A DNA stretch of 64,000 nucleotides from Chryseobacterium caseinilyticum (GCF_014837145.1 NZ_JACYFS010000002.1:1-64000); one strand, 5' to 3'; counted from the first letter of the stretch, positions 23,087 to 33,301 are shown. Program-made: numbers and translations. The notes: generated from the letters alone by a model not told the origin.

Positions 23087-24379
23087 ATGCTAAAACTAAT
23101 TTTAAATGTATTCATTTTTCTTTTCTCCGTAATTTTTGCTCAATTTTCAGGGCAGATGCTATACCAGATTTATCAGGGAGTGAATGTTGAAAAATATCAA
23201 GGTAAAAACTTTATTCTGGAAGGGAAAATATTCTATAACAAAGAGATTTCCAATAGTTCGTGGATTGTACTTACGACCGTGCCGACGAACAGTAAAGGTA
23301 AGGTAATGAAAGATCCTACATACACTCCCGATGCTGGAATTTACTATAAAAAAGGAGAGTGGAGCTCATACGAAATGAAAGGTAAGATCGATAAAAATGC
23401 GATAGGACTTGTGATCGGAGTTTCTGTAGCAGGTAAAGGAAGTTATTATCTTGATGATTTTAAATTGTATGTTTTGGATGGGAAAGATAAAATCGAAATT
23501 CCTCTGAAGAACAGCGATTTTGAAGAAGGTTCATTGATGCCTTGGCAATCCCACGCTGCGGAAAAAGGTTCTACAATGTCAATCTCGACGGCTAAATCTT
23601 TTTCAGGAAAACAGTCATTGCTGATTGATAATTCAGACGCAGATGTTAAGCCAACTTTTGGCGATAACAAAGAAGTCGGAAAAATGATTGATATCAACGG
23701 TGTGAAATTATACTATGAAATCTATGGACAAGGCGACCCGCTTTTGCTAATCCACGGAAACAACAGTTCGATGGCAAGTTTTGATAATCAGTTGGAAGTT
23801 TTAAGCAAAAAATATCAGTTGATTGGGCTAGACAGTCGCGGTCAGGGAAATTCTACTTCAGACGATACGAAGTTAACCTATGAACTAATGGCGGATGATG
23901 TGAATGTTTTTTTAGATAAATTAAATCTTAATAATGTCAACGTATTAGGCTGGAGCGACGGCGGAAACATTGCGGTCATTTTAGGAATGGAACATCCTGA
24001 CAAAGTAAAGAAAATGGCGGTTATGGGAACAGTTTTGTATAATAATGAAACTTCAGTAGATCCTGAAATCAATAAAATACTCCATCAACAGGTCAATGAA
24101 ATGAAGGCAAGAGGTGTAGCAGAAAACAATATGGATTACCGTTTAAAAATGCTGCTTCTTACCGAGCCCAATATCAATCCGGATGCTTTGAAAAAAATAC
24201 AGGCTCCAACTTTGGTAATGGCCGGAGAACGTGATGTAATGCCTGAAAAACACACCCGACTCATCGCCGATAAGATTCCGAATGGCAAAATGCTTATTTT
24301 CAAAGGTGGAGATCATGAGGCTCCTAAAAATATGCCCGAAAAATTTAATAAAGCCATTTTAGAATTTTTCGATAAATGA
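23087..24379 (+). CDS. Exported alpha/beta hydrolase with N-terminal binding domain
   Basis: The 430-residue protein has an N-terminal hydrophobic signal sequence (about 1-18). A beta-sandwich-like region follows (about 30-195), with YYLDDFKLYV and DFEEGSLMPWQ segments typical of carbohydrate-binding modules. The last roughly 225 residues form an alpha/beta hydrolase with oxyanion region LLIHGNNSSM, nucleophile elbow GWSDGG, Asp in MAGERDVMP and catalytic His in KGGDHEAP. It probably hydrolyses an ester outside the cytoplasm. The fusion suggests a polymer-bound substrate, although nothing identifies it. Confidence 0.88.
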   Translation: MLKLILNVFIFLFSVIFAQFSGQMLYQIYQGVNVEKYQGKNFILEGKIFYNKEISNSSWIVLTTVPTNSKGKVMKDPTYTPDAGIYYKKGEWSSYEMKGKIDKNAIGLVIGVSVAGKGSYYLDDFKLYVLDGKDKIEIPLKNSDFEEGSLMPWQSHAAEKGSTMSISTAKSFSGKQSLLIDNSDADVKPTFGDNKEVGKMIDINGVKLYYEIYGQGDPLLLIHGNNSSMASFDNQLEVLSKKYQLIGLDSRGQGNSTSDDTKLTYELMADDVNVFLDKLNLNNVNVLGWSDGGNIAVILGMEHPDKVKKMAVMGTVLYNNETSVDPEINKILHQQVNEMKARGVAENNMDYRLKMLLLTEPNINPDALKKIQAPTLVMAGERDVMPEKHTRLIADKIPNGKMLIFKGGDHEAPKNMPEKFNKAILEFFDK

Positions 24380-24391
24380 TAGATGTGCAGA

Positions 24392-25027
24392 TTATTTAAT
24401 GGATTTTCTCTCTAAAATCTCAATCCTTTCCAAAATGCTGGAGAGGATATTTTTTTGCTCAGATGATAAGTAGCCAGCGATTTTGTACACCTCTTTTTCA
24501 GAATGGCTTTGATCTGAAACTGAACTTAGATACTGCAGATTTCCATTTTCAATACATAGTAAAGTTTCAGGATTTTCTTCCACCATATTTGACTTCATTA
24601 AAAACAAGAAGTCTCCAATTTTATAATTTGACAAAACCGATGTGTTTTCTTTGAATTCATAGATTAAATCAATATTTGCCAATGCTTTTTGCAGTGAGTT
24701 ATATTGTGTGTTGTTGTCAAAATTATTCTCCTGATAAGGCAGATCTGAATTAAAGGAGAGTTGGAATTTTTCGAAATTTTCCGGCTTATTGAGATCATCA
24801 ACCGTTAACGGAACAGTCAGGAATTTGTCTAAATCGAGATTAAAGTAATGAACTACAGTTAGTAAAGTGGCAATTTTAGGCTCCGAGCGTCCTTCTTCAT
24901 ACGCGCCGATAACGCCTCGGTTCAGTTCAAATAAATCTGCGAATGCCTGCTGGCTTAAACCTTTTGCATGTCGTATCGTCTTAATATTAGCTCCGAAAAA
25001 ACTCATAAGTTCTAATCTTTTTTGCAA
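24392..25027 (-). CDS. XRE-family helix-turn-helix regulator
   Basis: The 211-residue protein carries an N-terminal HTH_3 domain (GANIKTIRHAKGLSQQAFADLFELNRGVIGAYEEGRSEPKIATL, about 10-55). An uncharacterised region of about 110 residues and a helical tail follow. Long XRE proteins of this kind often sense a ligand through the C-terminal part. A start at the internal ATG 21 bp in (MSFFGANIK) is equally possible. It is convergent with the hydrolase gene and divergent from the YqiJ-like gene, which is a possible target. Confidence 0.88.
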   Translation of the reverse strand: MQKRLELMSFFGANIKTIRHAKGLSQQAFADLFELNRGVIGAYEEGRSEPKIATLLTVVHYFNLDLDKFLTVPLTVDDLNKPENFEKFQLSFNSDLPYQENNFDNNTQYNSLQKALANIDLIYEFKENTSVLSNYKIGDFLFLMKSNMVEENPETLLCIENGNLQYLSSVSDQSHSEKEVYKIAGYLSSEQKNILSSILERIEILERKSIK

Positions 25028-25207
25028 ATATAAGATTAAATTTAATTATTTTGCTAATAATATTTGCATTTTAATATATTTTTATTATATTTGTGAACAT
25101 CCAGTACAAATGAAGCATTTGGGTGAGGTTTTTTAGTAGGAATGTTTTAAATATTTAATAAGATTTGAATATTTATTACAAAATAAATAATCTATTAATA
25201 ATGAATT

Positions 25208-25855
25208 ATGATTGATCAGGAATTTTTAAATACAGCTTTTTCTCCGGTTAACACGGTTTTATCTGTGTTGCTGATTTTGTCGGTCATTTACTGGCTCTTC
25301 ACCATTATCACTGGACTGGATATAGATGTCGGGTTGGATGCGGATATTGATACTGATGTCAACAGTCCGGATGGTCATGTTCATGTCGGGGATGATGCTT
25401 CGGGATGGCTTCAGTTTCTGAAATTTCTGAATCTTGATATTGTACCGATCACGTATTTCCTGACGCTTTCGCTTTTATTGACCTGGTTGGGTTCATTTTA
25501 TCTCGAATCTTTTTTCTCTTTTGAAATTTGGATCTCGGCTTTAATGGTCATTCCGATATTTTTCATCAGCATTCTCTTGACGAAATTAATTTTAAAACCA
25601 TTAAATCCATTCTTCAGAGAAATTAATCACAAGGGCGAAATTCCACATGATTTTCTGGGCCGACAGGGAAGGATGAAATCAACCATCCACGGAGACAAAA
25701 CCGGAATGCTGGAAGTGTTTGTCGGAAAAGATCCGATGATCCTGATGGTGAGAAGCAAAGATGGTGAAGTGATTAATTATGGAACGGCTGTTTATGTCGT
25801 TGACGAAGACCGAGAGAAAAGAATTTATTACGTCGCAGAAGAAATAAAATTTTAA
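25208..25855 (+). CDS. YqiJ-like OB-fold membrane protein
   Basis: This 215-residue protein has a first membrane helix at about 15-35, an acidic loop (DVGLDADIDTDVNSPD), two further helices at about 75-125 and a C-terminal beta domain of about 70 residues, the OB-fold of the NfeD/YqiJ group. YqiJ proteins accompany YqiK-type flotillins and help assemble membrane microdomains. The flotillin gene follows 233 bp downstream, with a short hydrophobic ORF and a repeat in between. The pairing matches the yqiJ-yqiK operon of enterobacteria. Confidence 0.87.
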   Translation: MIDQEFLNTAFSPVNTVLSVLLILSVIYWLFTIITGLDIDVGLDADIDTDVNSPDGHVHVGDDASGWLQFLKFLNLDIVPITYFLTLSLLLTWLGSFYLESFFSFEIWISALMVIPIFFISILLTKLILKPLNPFFREINHKGEIPHDFLGRQGRMKSTIHGDKTGMLEVFVGKDPMILMVRSKDGEVINYGTAVYVVDEDREKRIYYVAEEIKF

Positions 25856-25866
25856 AAAGTAAAACA

Positions 25867-25920
25867 ATGATCACCTTATTTATGCTGATGTTCAGCTATA
25901 TTTTAGAATTGCTTCTTTAA
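25867..25920 (+). CDS. Possible 17-residue hydrophobic peptide
   Basis: An ATG-TAA frame begins 11 bp after the YqiJ-like stop codon and encodes the hydrophobic, probably membrane-inserting peptide MITLFMLMFSYILELLL. Tiny membrane peptides next to flotillin genes would make sense as regulators. With only 17 codons, chance cannot be excluded. Confidence 0.25.
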   Translation: MITLFMLMFSYILELLL

Positions 25921-25949
25921 TTAGTATTAATCATTTTATTGTTCGGTGT

Positions 25950-26055
25950 CTTGGCTGAGAGAAATCGAAGATCGACAAAGTCAAACGCCTTTGCGAACCG
26001 AAATGTGCAAAATAATAGTAAAGAAAATCTTTGCGCCCTTTGCGTTAAATAAATA
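25950..26055 (+). repeat. Interspersed intergenic repeat, copy upstream of yqiK-like gene
   Basis: This is the second copy of the sequence at 3285-3392. It shares GCTGAG, GAAAT, AGTCAAACG, ATAGTAAA and AATCTTTGCG...TTGCGTTAAATAAATAA in the same order. Both copies precede a gene of a membrane or AAA-linked stress operon. Confidence 0.6.
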
Positions 26056-26088
26056 AAAAACACAGTAAAACAAATAAACTATAAAAAT

Positions 26089-28098
26089 ATGAATACACCT
26101 TTGATTGTTGGGATTGTTGTCACAGTGATAGCATCTCTCGGATTGATTTTCTGGATTTTATCGATGTATAAAAAGACCGTTCAGGGAATCGTAATTTTAA
26201 GAACGGGTTATGGAGGAACTAAGGTTTTCTTCAATGCAGGAATCGTAATTCCGGTAATCCACAGAATGGAATCGATGGATATTTCGGTGAAGAAACTGGA
26301 AATCGCCAGAGAAGGAAAAGCAGGTTTGATCTGTAAAGATAATATGAGAGCCGATATTCAGGTGGCTTTCTTTATCCGGGTAAATAAATCGGCAGATGAT
26401 ATCGTGAATGTCGGACAGACGATTGGTTGTCAAAGAGCGTCTGATATCAATACTTTGAGAGAATTATTTGAGGCGAAATTCTCTGAAGCGCTAAAAACGG
26501 TTGGTAAAAAGTTTGAATTTATCGAACTCTACGAAGCGAGAAGCGAATTCCGTCAGGAAATTTTACATATTATCGGAACCGATTTGAACGGATATGTTTT
26601 GGATGATTGCGCGATCGATTATCTGGAGCAGACTAAAATTGAAAATTTAGATAAAGACAATATCTTAGATTCTGAAGGGATTAAGAAAATCACTGAACTT
26701 ACGGCTACTCAGAATATTAAAGCCAATCAGGTTCGCAGGGATGAAGAAAAAACCATCACAAAGCAGAATGTTGAAGCCCGTGAAGCAATTTTAGAACTGG
26801 AAAAACAGTTGGCTGAAAAAGAAGAATCTCAAAAAAGAGAAGTAGCCAATATTAAAGCACGTGAAAATGCCGAAATTCTGAAAGTTGATGAAGAAGAGCG
26901 TCTGAAATATGAAACTGTGCGCATTGCTACAGAAGAAAAATTGCAGATTGCTGAAGAAAATAAGCAGAGACAGGTCGTGATCGCTTCCAAAAATAAAGAA
27001 CGTGCCGATTTAGTGGAAACGGAAAGAGTACAGAAAGACAAAATGCTTGAAGCAACTGAAAGAGAAAGAATTGTTTCGCTGGCTCAGATTGAAAAAGAAA
27101 AAGCCATCGAACTGGAGAAGAAAAACATTCAGGATGCCATCCGTGAGCGTTTGACAATGGAAAAAACCGTTGTTGAAGAGCAGCAGACAATTAAAGATTT
27201 GGAAGCCTTCAAAACAGCAGACAGAACCAAGCAGGTTGAAATCACTTTGGCAACTCAGGAAGCAGAAAAGAAATTGATTCAGGAAACCAGAGCGGCAGAA
27301 TCGAGAAAATTATCTGCGGAGAAAGATGCTCAGAAATATGTGATTGAAGCTCAGGCGAAAAGAGATGCGGCAGAAAAAGAAGCAGAAGCACGTAAAATTA
27401 TCGCTGACGCAAAAGCGAAAGAAGAAGCAACGGTAGGTTTGTCTGAGGCTCAGGTTCTTCATGCAAAAGCTGATGCTGCTGAAAGACAGGGAATCGTTGA
27501 ATCAATCGTCATCGAGAAAAAAGCGGAAGCAGAAAGAAAAGAAGGAATTGCTCAGGCCGAAGTAATTAAAGAAAAAGCATTTGCAGAAGCGGCAGGAATT
27601 ACCGAGAAAGCAGAAGCGATGAAAAAACTGAATGATGCAGGAAAAGATCACGAAGAGTTCAGACTGACTTTGGCAAAAGAAAAAGAAGTTGAACTGGCGC
27701 ATATCTCCATCCAGAAAGATATTGCACAGGCTCAGGCCGGAGTTTTGGCGGAAGCTTTCAAGTCTGCTAAGATTGATATCGTCGGAGGTGATAATACCTT
27801 CTTTGACAATGTGGTTCGTCAGGTTTCAGCCGGTAAAGGTTTAGACAAATTTATCAGCCACAGCGAAAATGCTACATTGGTAAAAGAAAATCTTTTAGGT
27901 GACGGCGAAAATATCATCGGAAAAGTAATGGGAATGGTTGATAAATACAATATATCTTCTGAAGACATCAAAAATATGAGCATCGCAAGCCTGATTTTCA
28001 AACTGAACGGCGTTGCTGACCAACAGGAAAAAGGTCTTCTGTCCAGAGCAATGGATATGGCTAAAAATCTCGGTATCGAACAAAAACCAATCAGCTAA
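26089..28098 (+). CDS. YqiK-like flotillin (SPFH protein with long coiled coil)
   Basis: The 669-residue protein starts with one transmembrane helix (about 5-27). An SPFH domain follows (about 35-205, with GGTKVFFNAGIVIPVIHRMESMDISVKKLEI). A very long charged coiled coil rich in Glu, Lys and Ala (about 225-545) leads to a C-terminal oligomerisation region. Flotillins scaffold ordered membrane microdomains. It is preceded by its YqiJ-like partner and followed, 372 bp on, by the 1603-residue AAA protein, a combination seen in Bacteroidota. A T-rich hairpin terminator lies downstream. Confidence 0.95.
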   Translation: MNTPLIVGIVVTVIASLGLIFWILSMYKKTVQGIVILRTGYGGTKVFFNAGIVIPVIHRMESMDISVKKLEIAREGKAGLICKDNMRADIQVAFFIRVNKSADDIVNVGQTIGCQRASDINTLRELFEAKFSEALKTVGKKFEFIELYEARSEFRQEILHIIGTDLNGYVLDDCAIDYLEQTKIENLDKDNILDSEGIKKITELTATQNIKANQVRRDEEKTITKQNVEAREAILELEKQLAEKEESQKREVANIKARENAEILKVDEEERLKYETVRIATEEKLQIAEENKQRQVVIASKNKERADLVETERVQKDKMLEATERERIVSLAQIEKEKAIELEKKNIQDAIRERLTMEKTVVEEQQTIKDLEAFKTADRTKQVEITLATQEAEKKLIQETRAAESRKLSAEKDAQKYVIEAQAKRDAAEKEAEARKIIADAKAKEEATVGLSEAQVLHAKADAAERQGIVESIVIEKKAEAERKEGIAQAEVIKEKAFAEAAGITEKAEAMKKLNDAGKDHEEFRLTLAKEKEVELAHISIQKDIAQAQAGVLAEAFKSAKIDIVGGDNTFFDNVVRQVSAGKGLDKFISHSENATLVKENLLGDGENIIGKVMGMVDKYNISSEDIKNMSIASLIFKLNGVADQQEKGLLSRAMDMAKNLGIEQKPIS

Positions 28099-28125
28099 AA
28101 GCTAAAATGCTATTTTAAATTTACT

Positions 28126-28175
28126 AAAAAGTCCCGACGGGACGGCTTAACAAAAGATAGGATGTAATCCTATCA
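28126..28175. repeat. Composite palindromic repeat, second copy
   Basis: AAAAAGTCCCGACGGGACGG and GATAGGAT/ATCCTATC form two hairpins, with the same order and spacing as at 22361-22416. The stem sequences differ but remain complementary. Confidence 0.65.
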
Positions 28176-28212
28176 ATAGAGTTATCAAAAAATCGAATCA
28201 AAATTATATTGT

Positions 28213-28259
28213 AAAACTCTCATTGTAAATTTTTCAATGATACTTTGAGAGTTTTTTTT
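28213..28259 (+). terminator. Terminator of the flotillin operon
   Basis: AAACTCTCA (28214-28222) pairs with TGAGAGTTT around a loop of about 23 nt, followed by a run of T residues. Confidence 0.75.
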
Positions 28260-28282
28260 CAATGTAAATTTTAAAAAAATTA

Positions 28283-28402
28283 AACCATTAAGGATTATTA
28301 AGCTGTTAAGTTAATCTAAGAAAATCAATAGATTTTTTATGAGCAAACTTAAAGCGAAGCTAAACTTAATGACTCTTAATTATTTAATAAACCTTAATGG
28401 TT
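28283..28402. repeat. 120-bp element with terminal inverted repeats
   Basis: AACCATTAAGG (28283-28293) and CCTTAATGGTT (28392-28402) form perfect 11-bp terminal inverted repeats. They enclose AT-rich sequence with ATTAAG words on the left mirrored on the right. It is noncoding and resembles a small palindromic repeat. Words of the same type occur at 2240-2310. Together with the neighbouring repeats it fills the gap between the flotillin gene and the large ATPase gene. Confidence 0.55.
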
Positions 28403-28470
28403 CAAAAAATAAATGAACAGGATGATGGAAACATCAAACACCTATCATCCAACACCAAACATTAAAACCT

Positions 28471-31400
28471 ATGTCAGAAAAATTAAATTCAGGGACATAC
28501 GAAATAATTCAAAGCCGTCTGAATGAGCAGAAAAACGACCTTGTTCAAAGGCTTCAGAAGCTGAACGAAAACCGTAAAGAAATTTTCGGGGGCGTCGATT
28601 TTTCACTCATCGCGAATGAAAGAATTTCTACCGAGCACAATTGCGTCGCCAAAGATATTTTTTCGCTGAAAAATACTTTGATCTTCGGGTCAAATGCACA
28701 TCTGGGTTTGCAGAGTGAAATTAATATCACAGATGTTTTCTCAATTTACACGATCAATAACGACCGTTTTGAACCTCGTGATGTATCGCTGATCAATGAT
28801 GAAATCTTCGTTGAAGAGTTTAAAAATTTGTATAAATATTACCGAAACACCTTCTTTGCACGTTTTCATTTTACCGAAAACTATCTGTACATGGTTTTCC
28901 AGCTGTCTGAAAGTACGTCAGATATCAAGGCTTTCAAATGGCTGATCAAAGAAGATCAGTTGGTGTATGTGGATTCCAGAAGTGCTTCGGAGGTAACGTA
29001 TCCGCCGCAACATGGTTTTTCGTGGACGAAAGCGACCCGGGATATGCAGCGCAGCGGAAAATTTCCGCACATTTCTCTGGCAGATAAAGTTTTTGTGGAA
29101 TCAACCGGTGGAGATATTACCATTAAAATCGAGGACAATACCGACACTGGAAAAGGAATTTACTCCGAGGATGTTATCCATAAAGATCAGAATCTTGATG
29201 ATGCTGAAATTCACTTCTGCGATCTTGATAATTTGGTTTTATTTAAAATTAAACCATATCAGGAAACGGAAAGATATTTCATTTACAATCATAAAGAAAA
29301 AATCGTTTCGCGTGTTGATACCTTGAAGCATTCGGCGGTTTTGCTTCCGGAAAATCAGGGCGTTTTATTCTCAAATGGATATGCTTTACAGACTGGAGGT
29401 CTGAAAGTAATCTCTCAGGATTCAAACCGACTTCATTATCTGAAAACGATTTCTGAACCGAACGGTGAAAATTTCATGTACGTTTTTTACGATGATAAAA
29501 CCAATAATTATCAGCTGATTTCGTACAATATCATTACGCAGACCATCGAAACACCGATCCGTTGCAGTGGATATTCCATTTTAAATGATGGAAAACTGAT
29601 TTATTTAAGAGAAAGTGTTGAAACCACAAAACATCATTTAGCTCAAATCTGGCAAACGCCGTACGCAAAAGAATTGCTGCCGAATACCGAAAAATCCGAC
29701 ACACTGATCTACAAAATCGGTAACAAGGATATTGTGAGAGTGATGGCGGAAAGTCAGGAACTGATTACTTTGTTGAACAAAGAAGATTCCTACAGCGGGC
29801 TGTACGACGATATTGTCAAGCTATCTACGACGATTTTAGACGCATATTATTTTCTTGGTGATGATGAGGTCGAAAATCTTGATCAGCCTTTAAAAGAAAT
29901 CCGTAGCATTGCCCATTCCGCGATCAACGAGTTTGAAAAAGTGGTCGAGCAGAAGAAAAATACCGCAGAAGCTGTTGAGAAAATCAAAATTGCCTGTGAG
30001 AAAATTCTGGATGATACCAAAAGGATTCATTATTCTGAACTGACAGAATACATCGACATGCTCTCGCAAATCAGAGCGCTGCGTGGTGAAATTACCGGAG
30101 CGAGAGATCTGAAATATGTCGATGTTAAAATTCTCGATGCCTTAGATCAGTCACTGGCGGCAAGATCAGAAGAACTTTCTAATGCCTGTGTCAATTTTCT
30201 GTTACAAGAAAATTCTCTGTCGCCCTACGAAACCAGAGCGCAGTCCATTTCAGAAAATATTATCAATTTGCAGAAAGCGATTGACGCCAAAACAATTGAA
30301 GAAGAAATCACCAATTTGTCTTCACAGCTTGAGCTTTTGGTGGATATTGTCAATAATTTAAAAATTGAAGATACTTCGCAATCGACGCAGATTATTGAAA
30401 ATATCTCGGTGATCTTTGCAAGATTAAATCAGGAGCGACTGGAATTGTCGAAAAGAAAAAGAGAAATTTCCGGTAAAGAATTGTCCGCTGATTTTCAGGC
30501 GCAGATGACCTTGTTTGATCAGTCGGTGATAAATTTTCTCGAACTTTCTCAAACTCCTGAAAAATGTGATGAATATCTGACCAAACTTTCCATTCAGCTC
30601 GAAGAAATGGAAACGAAGTTCATTGATTTTGATGAGTTTATCCAAAAAATTGGTGAGAAAAGAGAAGAAGCATACGGACATTTTCAAAACAAAAGAGTTC
30701 AGCTTACGGAATCTCGTAACAAGAGAACGCAGAATTTATATGATTCAGCAAAAAGAATTTTGCAGTCCGTAAAGACAAAAACCGAATCCTTTGATGCTGA
30801 AAATGAGATCAACGGTTATATTGCGACCGATCTTATGGTGGAAAAGGTTCGTGATATCTCCCGACAGCTGATGGAAATGGAAGATTCTGCCAAAGCAGAA
30901 GAAATTCAGACCCTGTTGAAAACTTCGCAGCAGGAAGCAGTCAGAAAGCTTAAAGATAAAAAAGAAATTTACGCAGACGGCGACGGTGTGATCGCATTGG
31001 GTGATTATAAATTTGCGGTCAACCGTCAGAAATTAGATCTGACTTTGGTGCTTAGAAATGCTCAGTACTATTACCATTTAACCGGAACAGGATTTTATGA
31101 ACCTCTGAATTTTGATGCGGTTGCAGATTACAAAGACGTCTGGAATCAGGAATATATTTCGGAAAATTCTCAGGTAAAACGTTTTGAATATTTAGCCTGG
31201 AATATTTTCTCAAAAAATAAAAATATCAACACTGAAGAACAAAACCGAAATGCGATCCAGCAGTTTATGACTGAGCATTTTGGTGAAGGTTTGGTGAAAG
31301 GAATTCACGATGAAGATGCGCTGACGATTGTTTCAAAACTTCAGCAAATGCATAATGAATTAGGATTGATGCAATTCACACCATCTGAAAGAGCCTTGGC

Positions 31401-33282
31401 GCAACTGTTTTGGTATTCTTTGAGTCAGGAAAGAAAAGAATATTATCAGAAACAGTTTGAAGCGGCCAATTTAATTTCTAAATCATTTATAACTGATCAG
31501 GGTTTTCAACATCTCAACGATGAGCTTTCAAATGAGATCAGATCTTTTGCACAAAGTAATCATCTTTTTGCTGAGGTCAATGATTTCAATGCTGCCATAT
31601 ATCTGAAAAGAGAAAATAAATCAGCGTTTGTCGTATCGGAAAAGGCGGCTTTGCTGTTTGAATCATTTTTAAAAGATTTAAAGGACAAAGGAAAGGATCT
31701 TGAGTTTATCGATCAACTGAATGCGTTAAAAAATTATCCATCAGTGTGCTTTTCAATCGCAGAAAGTGCTTTAAATGCATTCTTACTCAATTCAGAAGTA
31801 AATTTTGAAGAGGATGTGAAAAAAGAAGCCGCAGTCTTTTTTGTGACTCAGCAATTCAACGCGGAAAATGTTCTTCATATCACGTATGAAGCGGATTTAA
31901 AAGGTTTGAAATCATTAGAAAAAGACCTCGATTATCATTTAAATTATTATGAATTCAGTTCACGCCTGTCCAATTTTAATGAAGTGGTTGTTCCGAAATA
32001 CAAACAGTTGCAGGAATTGAAAGCAAAATGGGTGAGCGATAAAAAGAAAAGCCTCAAAATCGATACGTTTAAATCTCAGGTTTTGAGCTCGTTCGTAAGA
32101 AATAAATTGATTAATGATGTTTATTTTCCTTTGATTGGAGCGAATTTAGCCAAGCAATTGGGAACGGTCGGAAACGACAAACGCACCGACAGAATGGGAA
32201 TGTTGCTTCTCGTTTCGCCGCCAGGTTATGGAAAAACCACGTTGATGGAATACATGGCAGACCGAATGGGATTGGTTTTTATGAAAATCAACGGTCCGTC
32301 AATTGGTCACGATATTGTTTCCACAGATCCAAGCGAAGCAAAAAATGCCGGCGCAAAACAGGAATTGGAAAAACTGAATTTAGCTTTAGAAATGGGCGAT
32401 AACGTGATGTTGTACCTCGATGATATTCAGCACTGCAACCCTGAGTTTTTACAGAAATTCATCTCTCTGGCAGACGGACAGCGAAAAATTGAAGGAATTT
32501 ACAACGGTGAAAGCAAAACCTACGATTTGCGGTCAAAACGTTTCTGTCTCGTCATGGCAGGAAATCCGTACACGGAAAGTGGTGAGAAATTCAAAATTCC
32601 GGATATGTTGGCGAACCGTTCAGATACTTATAATTTAGGTGAAATTTCGGGGAGCAAAACGGAATTATTTGATTTAAGTTTAATTGAAAATGCCTTGATG
32701 TCAAACGATTATCTTACCCGAATGACCAATCAGGGAATGGAAAATCTCTACAGTCTGTACAACAGCATTCAAACCAATTCTCCAAATGTTGATCTGGCAG
32801 GAAACTTCAGTTCGAATGAAATTTCAGATTTCAGAAAGGTTCTTGAAAATACTTTGAAGGTTAGAGATATCGTTCTGAAAGTCAACAAACAGTACATCGC
32901 TTCTGCTGCAATGGCTGATGATTACAGGAACGAGCCGTCCTTTAAGCTGCAAGGTTCATATCGAAATATGAATAAATTGATTTCAAATATTCAACCTATT
33001 TTAAAGCAAGATGAGGTGACACAGATCGTTTTAAATCATTATCAGAATGAATCGCAGACGCTGACCACCGGAGCAGAATCGAATATGCTGAAATTAAAGG
33101 AGCTGATGAATCTGATTTCTGAAGATGAAAAGAACCGTTGGGAAGAAATCAAGAAAACTTTTGTCAAAAATAAAATGATCAAAGGTTTAGGTGAAAATGA
33201 CCGAATGACCCAGATTGTAGCTTTGCTTGCGCAGTTTAGCGAAGGTCTGGATGGGATTAAAGATGTTTTGAAGAAAGATTAA
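28471..33282 (+). CDS. Giant AAA ATPase of the DNA repair ATPase type
   Basis: This 1603-residue soluble protein starts with about 430 residues of beta-rich, propeller-like sequence. A long region of helical coiled coil follows (about 430-830), then a second globular region. A C-terminal AAA domain has Walker A SPPGYGKTT (about 1249-1257), Walker B VMLYLDDIQ (about 1311-1319) and a sensor segment LVMAGNP (about 1361). In databases such proteins are often named DNA repair ATPase, without experimental support that I know of. Its place between the YqiJ/YqiK pair and the Ter genes suggests a membrane-linked stress or defence role. A terminator follows. Confidence 0.85.
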   Translation: MSEKLNSGTYEIIQSRLNEQKNDLVQRLQKLNENRKEIFGGVDFSLIANERISTEHNCVAKDIFSLKNTLIFGSNAHLGLQSEINITDVFSIYTINNDRFEPRDVSLINDEIFVEEFKNLYKYYRNTFFARFHFTENYLYMVFQLSESTSDIKAFKWLIKEDQLVYVDSRSASEVTYPPQHGFSWTKATRDMQRSGKFPHISLADKVFVESTGGDITIKIEDNTDTGKGIYSEDVIHKDQNLDDAEIHFCDLDNLVLFKIKPYQETERYFIYNHKEKIVSRVDTLKHSAVLLPENQGVLFSNGYALQTGGLKVISQDSNRLHYLKTISEPNGENFMYVFYDDKTNNYQLISYNIITQTIETPIRCSGYSILNDGKLIYLRESVETTKHHLAQIWQTPYAKELLPNTEKSDTLIYKIGNKDIVRVMAESQELITLLNKEDSYSGLYDDIVKLSTTILDAYYFLGDDEVENLDQPLKEIRSIAHSAINEFEKVVEQKKNTAEAVEKIKIACEKILDDTKRIHYSELTEYIDMLSQIRALRGEITGARDLKYVDVKILDALDQSLAARSEELSNACVNFLLQENSLSPYETRAQSISENIINLQKAIDAKTIEEEITNLSSQLELLVDIVNNLKIEDTSQSTQIIENISVIFARLNQERLELSKRKREISGKELSADFQAQMTLFDQSVINFLELSQTPEKCDEYLTKLSIQLEEMETKFIDFDEFIQKIGEKREEAYGHFQNKRVQLTESRNKRTQNLYDSAKRILQSVKTKTESFDAENEINGYIATDLMVEKVRDISRQLMEMEDSAKAEEIQTLLKTSQQEAVRKLKDKKEIYADGDGVIALGDYKFAVNRQKLDLTLVLRNAQYYYHLTGTGFYEPLNFDAVADYKDVWNQEYISENSQVKRFEYLAWNIFSKNKNINTEEQNRNAIQQFMTEHFGEGLVKGIHDEDALTIVSKLQQMHNELGLMQFTPSERALAQLFWYSLSQERKEYYQKQFEAANLISKSFITDQGFQHLNDELSNEIRSFAQSNHLFAEVNDFNAAIYLKRENKSAFVVSEKAALLFESFLKDLKDKGKDLEFIDQLNALKNYPSVCFSIAESALNAFLLNSEVNFEEDVKKEAAVFFVTQQFNAENVLHITYEADLKGLKSLEKDLDYHLNYYEFSSRLSNFNEVVVPKYKQLQELKAKWVSDKKKSLKIDTFKSQVLSSFVRNKLINDVYFPLIGANLAKQLGTVGNDKRTDRMGMLLLVSPPGYGKTTLMEYMADRMGLVFMKINGPSIGHDIVSTDPSEAKNAGAKQELEKLNLALEMGDNVMLYLDDIQHCNPEFLQKFISLADGQRKIEGIYNGESKTYDLRSKRFCLVMAGNPYTESGEKFKIPDMLANRSDTYNLGEISGSKTELFDLSLIENALMSNDYLTRMTNQGMENLYSLYNSIQTNSPNVDLAGNFSSNEISDFRKVLENTLKVRDIVLKVNKQYIASAAMADDYRNEPSFKLQGSYRNMNKLISNIQPILKQDEVTQIVLNHYQNESQTLTTGAESNMLKLKELMNLISEDEKNRWEEIKKTFVKNKMIKGLGENDRMTQIVALLAQFSEGLDGIKDVLKKD

Positions 33283-33301
33283 ATATTTAAAATGAAAACT
33301 G

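Noticed and set aside
28471..33282. Restriction or SMC-type role for the 1603-residue ATPase
   Set aside because: It has a AAA-type Walker A and B within one C-terminal domain, without nuclease, methylase or SMC hinge/signature motifs.
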